A stretch of DNA of 64,000 nucleotides from Coffea arabica (lineage: Eukaryota; Streptophyta; Magnoliopsida; Gentianales; Rubiaceae), in the NCBI RefSeq assembly GCF_036785885.1, contig NC_092312.1, positions 22,214,001 through 22,278,000 of the forward strand, in the 5' to 3' direction. The position numbers and the translations under genes were made by a program. Shown piece by piece: positions 1 to 12,024 of the stretch (the first letter of the stretch is position 1; every line of letters begins with the position of its first letter). The notes below the pieces were generated by a model. It was not told the DNA's origin. It was given only the letters and a program-made list of their open reading frames with translations, and did no database searches.

Positions 1-1451
1 AAAGATATATATATATATATGTTGAAAACAAGAAAAAGAAAGGGGAGAAAAAAAAAAGAGATGAAATTGTTTGTATTCATTATTTACAATGAGCTCATTT
101 GCTAAAGTGGGTAGTTCATTGGGTTTTCTCACATTCAAAAGAAATAAATCAGCCCACATGATTTGGGCTCTTATGTTCAAATTCTAGCGAGGACAGACAA
201 AGGCCTGAGCGGTCCAACCCAAAAAACCTGTCGTCCTTGTCTCTTATCCTCGTCACTCGCCTCCTCTGACTTCCCCGACATCGCCTCTGTTTTACCCATC
301 ACCGGCGCAAAATAAAAGGCCAAAAAAAAAAAAAAAAGGAAAGAGGAGACGTAGGGAGGAAACTTCACCGACTCCGTCGACGATTTCTGCTCCCCACAAG
401 CGTAATCACGTCTGAAGATTTTCATATAGAACTGTAATATCCTTCTTCATAGCTCTCTAATTTTTGTTTATTTTATCTGAAATATATGAGTATTTAGAAT
501 TTTTGTGGTGCTCACTAACTAGGATCTCTTGGGAAACTATTCTGTCCGTTTCTTATATGTATGTTTAACGTTGTGTACATGAGATGAAAATAGCTGGATT
601 TGTCGTTGTTTTTGGAGAATTTTTTCGGTTCTTCTCTGTTCAATTTCAATTTCAACTTCGTATGGAGGTTGCGACTGGGAGGTTTGCTTACTAACTGTTC
701 GAGTCAAAGCCGGGAAAGGAAAAAGAAACGCCGACTGTTATGCATGCTCAAAAGTGTTATATTTTCCTTTTGTCAATCTGACGCCGGTTACTCGTTTGTT
801 TGTCCTGAGCAAATTCATTTTTGCTTAATGTTGTAAGAATGCAAACTGAGCGCGTAGCTGGTTTTACATGGGGTATGGAGGTGATCATGTCAGCTAACGC
901 CTTGACCTTCTTTCCTCACGACTAAGCTCCCGGATTCATTTCTTTTGGTTTGGAAAGACATGTATCGGTTGGTGTTCCTTTTATTTTGGGGGGGTGGGGA
1001 AGGAGATCACAATGTGGATGGCTGAGACAGCTTTGTAAAGCATGACCTGTTGAGACCTATAAGCATGATTACATTTGAGGCGATTGAGATGAAATTGTTT
1101 TTAAGATTAAGTAAAAATAATTCTTTGTTTCATGAATAATTTTTATTCGGCTTGTTGGGACAAGAAACAAGAATGGAAATTTACAAAGATAAGAGTGGAA
1201 ATTTGTAAGTGAAAGCAGGTAAAGCGGACACAGACAAAGACACTTAAAACTGCTATTCATTTCAGTTTCCTGGTTGACAAAGAGTATTAACACTGTTAAG
1301 TACTAGTTTTCATGTCAAAAAATGTCAACCAAATCCTAGAACCCATTCTCGTATTTGCGAAGAGTTTGACTCTGACAGTTGTTTCTGTGACAGCTAATTG
1401 CCCAGGATTGTGAGATGGTTTTTCTTGATTTGTCAGATTTTGTTTACAGAA
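1..1451 (+). promoter_or_regulatory. 5' flank and probable 5' UTR of the PDRG1-like gene
   Basis: No coding exon is recognisable here. A short AT dinucleotide run opens the window (about 5-20). A CpG- and pyrimidine-richer stretch at about 180-420 stands out from its AT-rich surroundings and is the likeliest promoter and transcription-start area. The first coding ATG lies only 2 nt after an acceptor-like TTTGTTTACAG at 1440-1449, so an untranslated first exon joined by a 5' UTR intron is likely. Its donor cannot be fixed from sequence alone. Open frames on either strand in this stretch have no recognisable protein features. Confidence 0.35.
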
Positions 1452-2942
1452 ATGGGTGAATCCATGAAGCAATTTCAGGATGGTCTGATTGAGGTTGAGA
1501 TTGAAGCTGAAAATTTTTTGTTAGCCCGACACCAAGTAAGTGAGAACTATCTAAGCCTTGAGAAGAATGGATAATTTCCTATTTTCAACCGTCTCTGGTT
1601 TGTAAAAATGTAATTGCAGTTAGTTGAAAACGATAGATTGAGGAATGGCAACAGGGAAGCATTGACAGCACTAAGGAAAAGGGCTAGGACAACCAAAACA
1701 AGTATCCCTTCTCCTTTTGAGTCAATAATGAGGGAGATTGAATCAAGGCCATTGGTGAAAGAAATTTGTGGAACATGTGGTAACCATGATGGCAAAGAGA
1801 ATACATGGTTGATGTTTCCAGGAACTGACGTTTTTGCTGGTATACCATTTCATGCTGCTCATGCCATTTTGGATAAAGGTGTGTTACTTTTTCATTTTGT
1901 TTAGTGTCTTCATAAAATTGCACTCTGTTTATTTTATTAGAATTCAGATATTCTGTCTGCTCACATAAATTTTGTGCACGTGATGTCCTTATATCAGCAA
2001 AACAGAATGTCAATCATTTGATTTCTCGTGAGAATATTTCTTAGTTTATTGCACCATTAAGAATAATTTACTGTAAAGTGAAAGGGTAAGCTACTGCCAT
2101 CTCTTTGTTTAATTTGTAATAATATATCCGAGGCTATGTGAATATAAAGGTGGGATCCGCTTGCATGTGTTTATTGCTTCAGGTACGTAATAAAGCAATA
2201 GCATATTTGCATGTTTATGTTTATTTTTATTTTTTTTAACAAAAAGGTATTTGCATGGTTTTTTGTGTCATAAGATTTCCGGGTGAATCTTTTTTAGATG
2301 CTGAACAATATTGCAGTGGAGTTATTCTTGCATAAGCTAAGGGCAAAACATAATCATAAACTGCTTAATATGGTCATATCACGTGTAATTATCATGTGCT
2401 TGAAATGGGATTTTTGAAAAGTGGGAACTTGCTATAAGTTTGTTATACTCTATTGACTAGATACTTTGTCTTTTTGCTTGAAGCTGTAGAAAAACAAGGC
2501 TTCCACATTAATGTTGCTTTTTATTACAACCATCCTTCATATGCCTTAAATTTCTCCCAGATTTTGTGATTACTGGTATCCCCAGGAAGAAAAGAGAAAT
2601 GGAAATTTCATGTGGAATGCTGATATCTTGTATTAATGAAATGTAGATCAAGCTGGGTTAGATTTTGAAGCTAAAAAACTTCAAAGTTACATCAAGGAGA
2701 AGTCCTTCTGGATTTCTGAAAAAGGAGTTCTTGCTGACAAGATCAGTCCGGGTGTTCTTAGGTCTCTTGTTACTCTAACAGATCAGACAAAGTAAGTTTT
2801 GCATGGTTAGACGTTCGGTACTTTTTTTCCTTGTATATCTAGGTGAGACACCTGGTTGACATTTCCTCTGTAGTATTCTTCTTTCTCTATCCTATGCATT
2901 AACGGGCAAATTATCCCATCCAGGGATCAGGAAAAGGAGTAA
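1452..2942 (+). CDS. PDRG1: PDRG1-like prefoldin-family protein (4 coding exons, 168 aa)
   Basis: Exons are 1452-1535, 1620-1878, 2647-2791 and 2924-2942; introns of 84, 768 and 132 bp all have GT-AG ends, and the phases (0, 1, 2) join into one 507-nt frame ending in TAA. The protein begins MGESMKQFQDGL. An N-terminal helix (about 8-50) contains LVENDRLRNGNREALTALRK, which resembles the animal PDRG1 segment with the R-N-x-N-R-E-x-L-x-A-L pattern. A middle part (about 75-115) has an unusual CGTCGNHDGKENTW stretch and FPGTDVFAGIPF. A second helix (about 115-140, DQAGLDFEAKKLQSYIKEK) is followed by a conserved-looking tail. Two helices around a short beta region are typical of beta-class prefoldins. 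From family knowledge, PDRG1 belongs to the R2TP/prefoldin-like co-chaperone complex that helps HSP90 assemble RNA polymerases and PIKK kinases. Function in this plant is inferred. The last exon adds only six residues (frame-completing Lys-Asp-Gln-Glu-Lys-Glu) and is the least certain part. Confidence 0.8.
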
Positions 2943-3005
2943 ATCATCCAAGTCCTCTTTTGTATTGCAAAAACCAAGTTCGGAGACAGAAAGGTTATTA
3001 GTGAA

Positions 3006-3063
3006 ATCTCTCTCTCTCTCTCTCTCTCCCCCCCCACACACACACACACACTCACTCACTCAC
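3006..3063. repeat. Compound CT / C / CA / CTCA microsatellite
   Basis: A run of CT dinucleotides passes into a C tract, then CA dinucleotides, then CTCA units. It lies just 3' of the PDRG1-like stop codon, so it could be transcribed in the 3' UTR. Such tracts change length by replication slippage. Confidence 0.9.
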
Positions 3064-4424
3064 TTATTGCCTTTTCTGTGTATCCACTCTTTTGATATCT
3101 GTATATCTCTGCTGGGAAATCCACATGCATTATCCCTCAAATCTAGCTGTTGAAAGCCATGAGAAAGCTGGGAAGAGCCTTTTCTTTAAGAAAATTGTCC
3201 ACTGTGCATGTTCTATTTTTTTGGTGAAATTCCATTTTTGGCATTGTGACTTATGACTCAGCAAGAAACTGTATGCTTCCATGGATGTATATTTCTGTAT
3301 TCATTCATGTTGGATAATGTGTAATCAAGCACCACATCATACAGGTTTTGTGAACTTGGAAATCATGGTTAGTCTGTTCACAACTTGTGAACTTGTATCT
3401 TTCGCATTCGTTTTTCTTATTGTGTATATAATACCTGGCTTCATGAGCATATAGCAGTTACTCCCAAGGTTGGTCTCCTCTTCTCATCATTCAAGTATAC
3501 TTATTAGATTATTTGTCTGTGTTCTTGTACTTTTCATGGGACTAATTTGTGCTTTTGAGAAGTGAAGGTTCTTTGTACCTTGTTTCTATGAGCTACCAAG
3601 CTTTTTCATTATTGGTCGAGATGACTGTTTTGAGGATCTTGTAGAATTATGCCCAATTGCAAAGTTAAATTGTGTCAATGGATATATACTATACATGATT
3701 GTTGGCATACTAATTGAATAGGTTGCTGTCAGTGGGGTTTTCATTTTGTTTCACCGAGGGCCAATGCCAACCCCAAACTTATTTAGCTGGGAGTTGGATT
3801 TCATAGTATTTGTCATGCCATTGACTTTGCTCCTCTGAGTTCATCTTGTGAGGAAAATAAAATGTTCTGTGTAGTTAGTTCCTATAGTCTGGGCATTTGG
3901 ATTTGTTATTACATGTTCTACAGCTTAATGCAGAAATGTGGTGGTTCTTTTCTGAGTGTTATTTACTGGAAAAATGTGCTTGCTGTTCTGCTAATTGTAT
4001 GCATGTAGTGCTAGTAGCTTAACAAAATTGGATCTTGTTGTCAAAGTTTTATTTCTTTCTGGTTGGTGCTCAAGTGTTACGAAGGTAAGTATGGATTGAT
4101 ACTCTCCGTAAATTTTAATAGGTCCAGGAATATTGGATTACATAAGCCTGGTAAGAATTCTTGGTTTTTCTGTACAATAGACGTAGTATATGTTAATGTG
4201 GTAGTTATGTGGTGGCTGTGGGGCCAAATGGAACTTTTATAACTGAAGAAGATGATTAGTGATTTTTCTTCTCTTTGTCCTGGGGAGTTTTCTTTTTCAC
4301 ACCAACTTCAGAGATTGAATTTGGTATGAAGACATACAAGCAATGCCGTTAATTCTGCTTGATGTCTTCTCTAACCTCCTCCTTTTTCCCCATCTTTTTT
4401 CTCTCCCTCCATTTTGGTCTTGAT

Positions 4425-4571
4425 TCACTGGGAAGAGGTAAAGACTGAATGGCTAATTCGTTAGAAAATTTTTTCAGTGTACGTTCATTTGAATTGGTTC
4501 CTGGGAAGAGGTAAACATTGAATGGCCAATTCATTGGAAACCTTTTGGTGTACATTCATTTGAATTGGTTG
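4425..4571. repeat. Tandem duplication of about 73 bp
   Basis: Two adjacent copies (about 4425-4497 and 4498-4571) share CTGGGAAGAGGTAAA, GAATGGC, and CATTTGAATTGGTT in the same order with scattered substitutions. The divergence suggests an old local duplication. No coding role is visible. Confidence 0.7.
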
Positions 4572-5969
4572 CTGGATACTGAAATAATCTAGTTGGCCGG
4601 GAAAGCATCCTGCTGCGAGAAAGTAGACAATCATTTGCTTAATGACGCTATGAACATAGATATGTGCTGTGGAACGGAGATGTCATCTGCAATTGCCTTT
4701 AGATGCAAATCGAACTCATGGAATAATAGTTGCTTAAAGTGCCGGAAGGAGATGCTAAACGTACTAAAACTTAGGCAGGGTGGATTGGTTGGCAAAATAA
4801 CTGAGCGATACAATATAGTTGACTGTAATGAATTTGTTATTTAGATGTTCATGGAATAGTTTCTCTAGAAGCTCTCGCCGGTGTAAATATGCATTTTGTG
4901 TGGCACAAAAGGCCTGTATTACATTAGCATATACATATTAGGGTTGATCCCACTGCCTCGTTAAAAGGCTAGAACCCTTGACATGTCAAAGGAGCAATGG
5001 CAATTTGAAAGAAAAATTGATGGCCAGTTCAGGCTAACCTAATTTGGCCCATATATATATATATTCTTGTGGCTTTGGACGCTGCATTTGCCTGAATTGT
5101 AGAAGCCTTTGATGTGACAGATCACGAATTATCCCAGGTTAATGGATTATGCGTATTTGCAAAGTTTTTCTTGAAGGTTTTAACTCGCTACTGTTACGTG
5201 AGATCCGTTTAGCCTATTTCAAAATGGTCTTGCAGTAAGTTTGCATGTCAATGGTATCTTCCACCTTCAGCGAAGTTCGTTTTGTTTACTTGTAAAGATC
5301 TTGAAAGAAAAACCAGTGTTAATTGTTCACTGCTGCTTATTCTTGCTAGTGTGTTCGACCACATTAGGCAAAATTTGTCTGTGCAACTTGAAGTATCTAG
5401 CTACTTTCGACCCTCCACCTGTTCTTGGTCCTTAATTGCCTGTCTGCTGAATTGTTATGCAGAATTTGCGTGGAGCAAAGTGACGGAGAGGCCCCTTTAA
5501 ATGTCAGAAAAAGGGGATTGGAGTTTATGCTAACAAGATTAGTTCCAGGGTGTTCTCCAATCTCTCGTCAACATTCAACAAACATTCCAAATCGGTCTGC
5601 CAACCAGAACAATTATCTCAATGATGTGCACCCGATGCCTTGTAACTTATTCCTTGAAAAACTAAAGATTTTGACATCTAGCCGTCTACTTGCATCATCA
5701 TTTTGCTGAATATATTTACATTAAAGGCACAATCAGTTCTTCCGCCGATACCTGGAGATTGGTGGGCACTTTTCAGAATTTTTTTTTTTTTTTTTGTGCT
5801 GCAACACTAAAGAAAAACATTTAAGCACACTCTTGCATGTGCGTGTGCCCGTACGCGCGCCATTTAACTCAATTAATCAGAGGATCAACATATGGTTCCA
5901 TTTCAAATGAACGTTACAAACAACGAGTTACAAAGAGAGAAAATTAAGAAAATTGTCAAGTGGAAAAAT

Positions 5970-6158
5970 AACAATAATTGTGCCACCAAGACATCTTTTT
6001 AAGTCTTGGTGGAGGTGGGAGGTCAAGGGTTTGATCCTTGTCACCCACCAATCACTATTTGTGGCTTCTCCCTCTTCTTTTTCGTAGATTAGAATAGAAT
6101 AGATTATACGAACTGTTATCGTTGCAGATTAAAAAAAAAAAAAGAACAATAATTGTGC
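5970..6158 (+). mobile_element. SINE with 14-bp target-site duplication
   Basis: AACAATAATTGTGC is repeated exactly at 5970-5983 and 6145-6158. The 161-bp body between them ends in a 13-A tail (6131-6143) just before the second copy. The body has tRNA-like internal promoter elements: a box-A-like AGTCTTGGTGG and a box-B-like GGGTTTGATCC. A 10-bp hairpin (CCACCAAGAC / GTCTTGGTGG) spans the 5' TSD junction. The exact TSD, A-tail and Pol III boxes together make a tRNA-derived SINE the best reading; its named family is unknown. Confidence 0.8.
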
Positions 6159-7895
6159 ATCTAAAAATTCTAAATTTGGGCACCGTACCCTTTTCATTGG
6201 TTGAGTATGCGAGATGTTCGCTTGGTTCTCCGGATCTCCTGTTTGAAACTGGTTTCGCCATTCATGATTTTTGGTTCTCTGGTGATGATTCCCATTGCTT
6301 GCATTTGTTCACGTCATAATCCATGGAATGACTAAACATGTTTCCCTTTGGACCACACAAGATACGAGACCATCATAATTCTGTGTCTGATGCTATAATC
6401 ATCCATGCTTTTTCTCATCTCGTGTTATGTGGGTTTCAGACACTTTATTGTTTCTGGCCATTCCTCATCGATCTAAAATTTGAGTAGGTGTTGTTCTAGT
6501 GATCAAGCTGGATTGACGTTGTCATGTTGGTGTAACACAATAAATTAGAATCTTAAAAAGTGGACCAATGCCTAAAAGTTTTTTTGTCAGTGCGGCGAAC
6601 ATCATTTTGACTTGATATTTTTTTTCGGGAGTCACGGAATGAGCCAAAGAGGGACCTGCACATGATTTATAATCTAAATCGCTGTGTTGGGAATGTATTA
6701 TCACTATCATTTTCTGCATCATTAGACTTGAGATGTTGACAAGCCACAGAAAATAGTTTTGGCGCAGCAGAACTACTCTTGCCCTTGCCCTTGCCTATTA
6801 TGTAAGTATTCAACATCAAGTATTCAATGATGATAATGCTGCCTGACCTGCATGCATTGCGAATATTATGTTGTTTCCTACAATTTTATTTTCTGTCTGG
6901 CGAAACGGGGGTAGCCACGGTTACCACCTCCAATTTGACTTGTATGTTCTTGCACGATCTTCTTACCATTGTTGTCATTTAAGGTGACAAGACCTGTGGA
7001 GCCAGGATCCCTTCAAGAGATGGAGGCAGTAATACTACTGTTAGGTTAATCATCATGCATGTTCCATTATAGTTGCATGAAATCTTAAAGTGCTATTTAT
7101 AAACTCTAAGACGAAGATAACGAAGGTAAAACCATCACAAAAATTAATCCCTTAAAAAAGTTACTGGACAGTTTTTTTTTTTTTTTTTTGTTTAGTTTAA
7201 GCATGTCGCAACTTCTTTTTATCAATAAAAGGAGTTGTTAATCATTTAGATGCGTGACAGACTACGTACAATTTTACCTTCACTATATGCAAGTTAGGTG
7301 TCTTTCACATGGACTTCCTTTCGTTTGCCTAATGACATGTTGATGCTGTGGGGCTTAAATACATAAGTCAAAGTAAACGTGACTCTAGTAATAGTGTGAA
7401 GGGGGGGGGGGGTTGCAAAATATGAGTTGTTAACCCTTCATCAATAGTGTGATTGAATGCACGTAGCTGTAACTAACGTAACACTCAGCTCAATCAACTA
7501 TGTTTTGATATGGGCTAACTTTTGGGGGCTTGACTCTGTCAATTAGAATAGATGTTGTTCAAGAATATAGCTAACTAGGCAGGTGGGATAATATCATGTC
7601 CAAACTGTTGAAGATAAAACGTCTGTGAAAAGAGGCAGAGGAAGGTTGCTTTCAAACAGCGAAGGTTAAAACTCTTTTGAGGTTCGGTTGAGTCTTTTGT
7701 TGGCACCAGCGACTGTTTCGTAGTCGCTTTCAACCAAACAGATGGATGACTTTGAGAAAATGCACCATCTTTTAATCTTAGAAATGGTTTCCCTTATCAC
7801 AACTTTCCTTTGCTTTCCCGTACATTCCTTGCTCTAAAAGATAGGAACGATGGTTTACACTGAATTGTTCCCTTTACGCATGACAGAATTCAAAG
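6159..7895. other. Intergenic, no gene or clear element
   Basis: AT-rich spacer with homopolymer runs (T tract near 7171-7189, G tract near 7402-7413). I see no supported gene, RNA or bounded transposon here. Confidence 0.4.
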
Positions 7896-8103
7896 GAAGT
7901 GAAGACCCCCTAGCAAAGATTTGTTGCTCGGATTGTACATGGCTATCAAAATACTAGTTGTTTGATGATGTTAAATCTTCCACTAGAGACAAGATCAGCA
8001 GAAGTGAAGACCCCCTTGCTAGGATTTTTGCTCCGACTGTCCTAGGCTATTGAAATAGTTGTTTGATGATGTTAAATCATCGACTGAAGACAAGATTAAC
8101 AGC
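7896..8103. repeat. Tandem duplication, 105-bp unit, two copies
   Basis: Unit 1 (7896-8000) and unit 2 (8001-about 8103) both begin GAAGTGAAGACCCCC and both contain GTTGTTTGATGATGTTAAATC, followed by ACAAGAT near their ends. They differ at scattered positions. They abut directly, which points to unequal exchange or slippage rather than transposition. Confidence 0.8.
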
Positions 8104-9165
8104 TGCATCCCATGATTGGGCTTGGTGGTGGGTAGGTGTCATAACTCATAATCCTCTTAGATCATCTAAACTGAATTGTCGGCATCCTAATTAATTTAGA
8201 CCTTCCAATTCACAAACTACTCGACTGACGAACTTGTGCACTTTATGCCAACCAAATAAAAATAAAGGCACAAGACTAAAACCCCAACTACAATGTTATA
8301 GTGATGGTTAGAGCTAGCGGTGTTAAAGAACCTGAGGTTTCAACTCAAAATTCATTGAAAATAATTGGAGAGATTAAGATTTTTACGATGAGTTAACTTA
8401 GAGACTTTGGCTGACGATGTGGGATTATATTATTGCATGAAATCTTCTTCCTTTTTTTTTCCATGCGGAAAGTTTCTATGCTTAATGATCACATGGGCTA
8501 GAAAGAGGGAACTCAGCTGGAAGAGAGAACTAAATACAGGAGAGAATTGACAAGTCATTAAAGGGTAGAAATGCATTGATGGATGATGAGAATGTCAATT
8601 TGTTTAACTACCACCAAAATGTTGATGCATGTGTCTCCGATTTTGCCATTCACTCTCTATTCCGAGTACCAACAGACAGCCCTTCAATTTGTAGCATTCG
8701 GATCGCTTCTCTTTCTGTGCTGCGTTGTTTTAACCATTTTGCTGATTATTGACAATTTACACTAACCGGAAGACATCAAAACCTGGGTCATCTCTGATTT
8801 TGAGTTCAATGATATTGCCTCCAAAAAAAACTACTACCATATATGACTGGTCCCGTGTGTTGTTTAGACAGAAATGAGCTATCCATCCTAACCTCACAAT
8901 TAATTATACCTTGGCCAGAGCTACAGAGTCAATCAAGCTACCATAGGATTGGTGAACCAAAATTATTGCTGGTACCAGAATCAGTAGTATATTGCGCTTT
9001 TGACACGCGGGGCTGGGTTCTGCAGTGATGTTCCTTTAATTAACAGATCATGATCAAGTATTTTCCTGAATGAATAGTGTCGGCTTTTAAAGATGGGAAT
9101 AAGAAAAAAGAGTTTTTAAGTATTTACCTGGAAAAAGTTTTAGAGAAGTTTAGTCTAACCAAAAA
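8104..9165. other. Intergenic, no gene recognised
   Basis: AT-rich sequence with no protein-like reading frame of recognisable family and no bounded repeat. Short frames at about 8583-8765 and 8843-9028 show no features beyond chance hydrophobicity. Confidence 0.4.
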
Positions 9166-9908
9166 GGGATAACATCAGAAACCTCCTTTGAGATTTCTCC
9201 TAATATCACTTGGCACCCTTGAAGTTTTAAAAATATGACTTACCCTCACTAATAATTGTAAAAAAGATTATATTAACTCTCACTTGATACATAATTCACA
9301 TATCAAATAAACGGAACTCAAAATTTTTTAAAAAGAAAGAAAGAAACGAAAGTCACTTTCTTCTCTTTCCCTTTTCTCCAACATTCTCTCTTACTCATTT
9401 TTTGGATGACTACGCAATATTTTATTTGTAAATTACAATAAATTAAATTTTATTTATCTTTTACTTTTTGTGATAATGATAGAGTGGGTTATGATTTATT
9501 TACTTAATTTGAATTGATTTTTACAGTGAATGGTACAATTTAAAAGTTTGGACACGAGTTGAGAAGAGGTTGGAAAAGAATATAAAGTTTATAAGAAATC
9601 AATTTTGAACATATAGAGTTAAGTTGGTGGAAGTGTATTTCTTTGCGAATATCTTTTTTATTTTTTCAATTATATTTTAATGGGGCTATAGCATATAATG
9701 TTGTAGTATTACTAGAGATTGTTTTTTAGGTGATGAATTTTTTTTTTTTGAAGCAAACAAAATGGTTTAGGAATAATTTTTATGTAGCAAGTAAATGGGT
9801 AGCTTATGATTTTTAAAAATTTTGTTACACAAATAATAAAAATAAGGGTTTTAAAATTTTAGGGATGTCAAGTAATATTAAAAGAAACTTGGTTTCTGAT
9901 ATTATCCC
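9166..9908. mobile_element. TIR element (large MITE), 743 bp
   Basis: The left end GGGATAACATCAGAAACC and the reverse complement of the right end, GGGATAATATCAGAAACC, match over the first 18 bases at all but one position. Similarity continues less perfectly for about 45 bp, through a TAATATCACTTGGCA-like block. The interior is AT-rich with no coding capacity. No clear TSD could be fixed: the left flank is A-rich and the right flank begins AAG. It is a non-autonomous DNA transposon of undetermined superfamily. Confidence 0.65.
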
Positions 9909-10246
9909 AAGTGAACAAGACTAGAGTGGTCGTTATGAGCTTAATCTGCCACAAATTATTAACAGTAAAAAGAGACATTATGATGGTAACCATTTAATTG
10001 TCACTTCTCTGAGATGGCAAGAAGTTAGTGAAGGAGAGGGGAACAAGGCATATCCACCTAGCGTGCTATAGCTGCCTACAGGGAAGGCAACTGATGTGCC
10101 AATTGCTTGCGAATGGAAGGCACATGTGATTTGTGACATGGAACTTCTCCAATTGAAAGCTACTAGTGAAAGCTTCTTTTGCCATTTTGGAAAGTGGAAA
10201 ACCAAGAAGAGACAAATGTAACAAACTTGAAAGAAGAAGAACTAAT

Positions 10247-10412
10247 TCAATTCAAACCTAAGTTCTACGAGGCCTCGTCCTGCCACCAATTAGCTGGACG
10301 TGAGTTCTCTATGAGTCTCGCTTAAGTTTAATAAGCGTTAACTTTCGAGTATTTCTAATCTAATTATGTGTGTGTGTTTTTATCATTTACGAAAAAAAAA
10401 TCAATTCAAACC
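10247..10412 (+). mobile_element. Retroposed insert with 12-bp TSD and A-tail
   Basis: TCAATTCAAACC occurs at 10247-10258 and again at 10401-10412, and nine A's directly precede the second copy. The 142-bp body shows no clear Pol III box B, so it may be a 5'-truncated LINE end or a diverged SINE. The TSD and A-tail support target-primed reverse transcription. Confidence 0.6.
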
Positions 10413-10666
10413 ATTAAGTGAAGTGCATAGCAGGTGCTGCTAGTACTTTTTCGATTGATCATCGGTCTTTTTTCCAAAATGATAATGTACAGATAGCATA
10501 CCCGCAGAAAACTTATCCTCGAAATGTTTTTCTCATTTAGCTACCTACCTAGCAGAATACACAACTACGTCTGAACAAGGTGAAAATTAGTCAAAAGGCC
10601 AAAATACGTGTCCTATATAAGCCAAATGTTGGACTCATGGACGTCGGGTGGGAACTGGCAAGCACT

Positions 10667-10807
10667 TAGAGCTGTAAACGAACCGAAACGAATTGAGTAT
10701 TTCATGTTTGAGCTCTGTTCGTTAAGCAATTTGAACTCCGTTCGTGTTCGTTCGTTAACTTTCGAACTCTAAACCTGTGTTCGTGTTTGGCTCGTTAAGC
10801 AAAGTTT

Positions 10808-10838
<31 letters not shown>

Positions 10839-11364
10839 ACTCATTTAACATAAACGAGCCGTTCGGGAACACGCTTGAAAAGTTCGAATCCAGATTATTC
10901 TAGACCTTAAATATGCCACACAAATCATTAATCATCCTAAAAAATAATTAAAATACTAAATGACTAAATTCCATTATTCAATAATTGCATAACCAACATT
11001 AACATAAAAATAACAAATAAAACAAAGTAATTTGTCCTTCAAATATAAAAATTCAGCCATAAGACAAGTACAAATTTTTAGCAGCGGCCAACGGGGTAGG
11101 AAAACAAAAGTAAGGTTGGAAAGGGAAGGGGAAAGTTTTAGAATTTCTTATGAGTAACCCTAAAATTTGTCAAATAACAATTATGTCCCTGTTCGCGAAC
11201 GCTCGTTAAAATTCGCTAACATGTTCGTATTCGCTCGATTATTAAACGAACACAAAAATTTGTTCGTGTTCGTTTGTTTAAGGCTTTCGAACGAGCCTTT
11301 AACGAACATGAACGAGCCGAAACGAATCGAGCTAACGAACAGCTCGGTTCGTTTAACAGCTCTA
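10667..11364. mobile_element. Non-autonomous hAT element, 698 bp, 8-bp TSD
   Basis: An exact 8-bp TSD, CAAGCACT, flanks the element (10659-10666 and 11365-11372). Termini are TAGAGCTGTAAACGAAC and GTTCGTTTAACAGCTCTA, an inverted repeat matching the hAT 5'-YARNG end. Sub-terminal regions on both sides are dense in TTCGTGTTCG / CGAACACG motifs, as expected of hAT transposase-binding repeats. The AT-rich centre encodes no transposase. It shares its termini with the element at 57676-58123. Confidence 0.9.
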
Positions 11365-11379
11365 CAAGCACTGCAATCC

Positions 11380-12024
11380 TGGGATTGGCAACGGGGCGGG
11401 TTTGGGTTGGCGAGGCCCCGCTGCCCACTGTTTACCCCGCCCCTGTGCCTCTCGTTCTTGCGCAGGGTTAATAAAAAGTTGTCATATAATTTTATTGTAA
11501 TTAAATTTTAATAAATAATTAAATACTAAAATATCAACATTTCACCAAATCATTATTCATTGTAATTTCATAATTGAACCCATAAAAACTATTCGAATAC
11601 AATCTAATTTGATGAAACAAATACAACTAAAATAATCAAATTTTTTTTTCAAGTCAAGTTTTCACTTTTGAGAAAAAAGTGTTATTGTGTTAAGTATAAT
11701 TAGAAATTTAGTATAAATGTATTAATAAATTTAGTATAACTAATTAATAATTTCTATTAATAGACATGCATAATTATTATTATAATTGATAATATCAATT
11801 ATATACTAATATACATTATATAATAGTTATAACTAATAATATCATTATTGTAAGTTTGTAACTAATTAAATTAAATATTATATATACATATAAATATATA
11901 TATATATATATATAATGGGTGGCGGGGCAGAGGAAAAATATTTTCTCCTCCTTCCCATCCCCCTCCCGGCGCCCCATGCCCCGCCTATTAATCCCCCCCA
12001 CGGGGCAGGTGCCTGCCATTCCCA
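11380..12024. mobile_element. Older hAT-like element, 645 bp, diverged TSD
   Basis: The ends TGGGATTGGCAACGGGGC and, read inverted, TGGGAATGGCAGGCACC are similar. They are flanked by TGCAATCC (11372-11379) and TACAGTCC (12025-12032), which agree at 6 of 8 positions and differ by transitions. G- and C-rich subterminal blocks (CGGGGC-type motifs) flank an AT-rich core with a TA microsatellite at about 11895-11914. It abuts the TSD of the neighbouring hAT element. The assignment rests on TIR similarity and the decayed TSD. Confidence 0.55.

Larger units (their letters stand above)
2943..5969. other. Intergenic stretch, no gene recognised
   Basis: This stretch holds the 3' flank of the PDRG1-like gene, a compound microsatellite (3006-3063) and a tandem duplication (4425-4571). 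Open frames at 4593-4844 and 5425-5709 (+) have splice-like sequences nearby, but I recognise no protein family in them, so they are not called. Parts may belong to the 3' UTR or alternative 3' exons of the upstream gene. Confidence 0.4.

Noticed and set aside
4593..4844. Possible small Cys-rich protein on the + strand
   Set aside because: No recognisable domain, non-ATG first codon and no promoter; may be transcribed 3' sequence but not supported as coding.
5425..5709. Possible exon on the + strand
   Set aside because: No family similarity known to me; only a splice-like TTATGCAG nearby.
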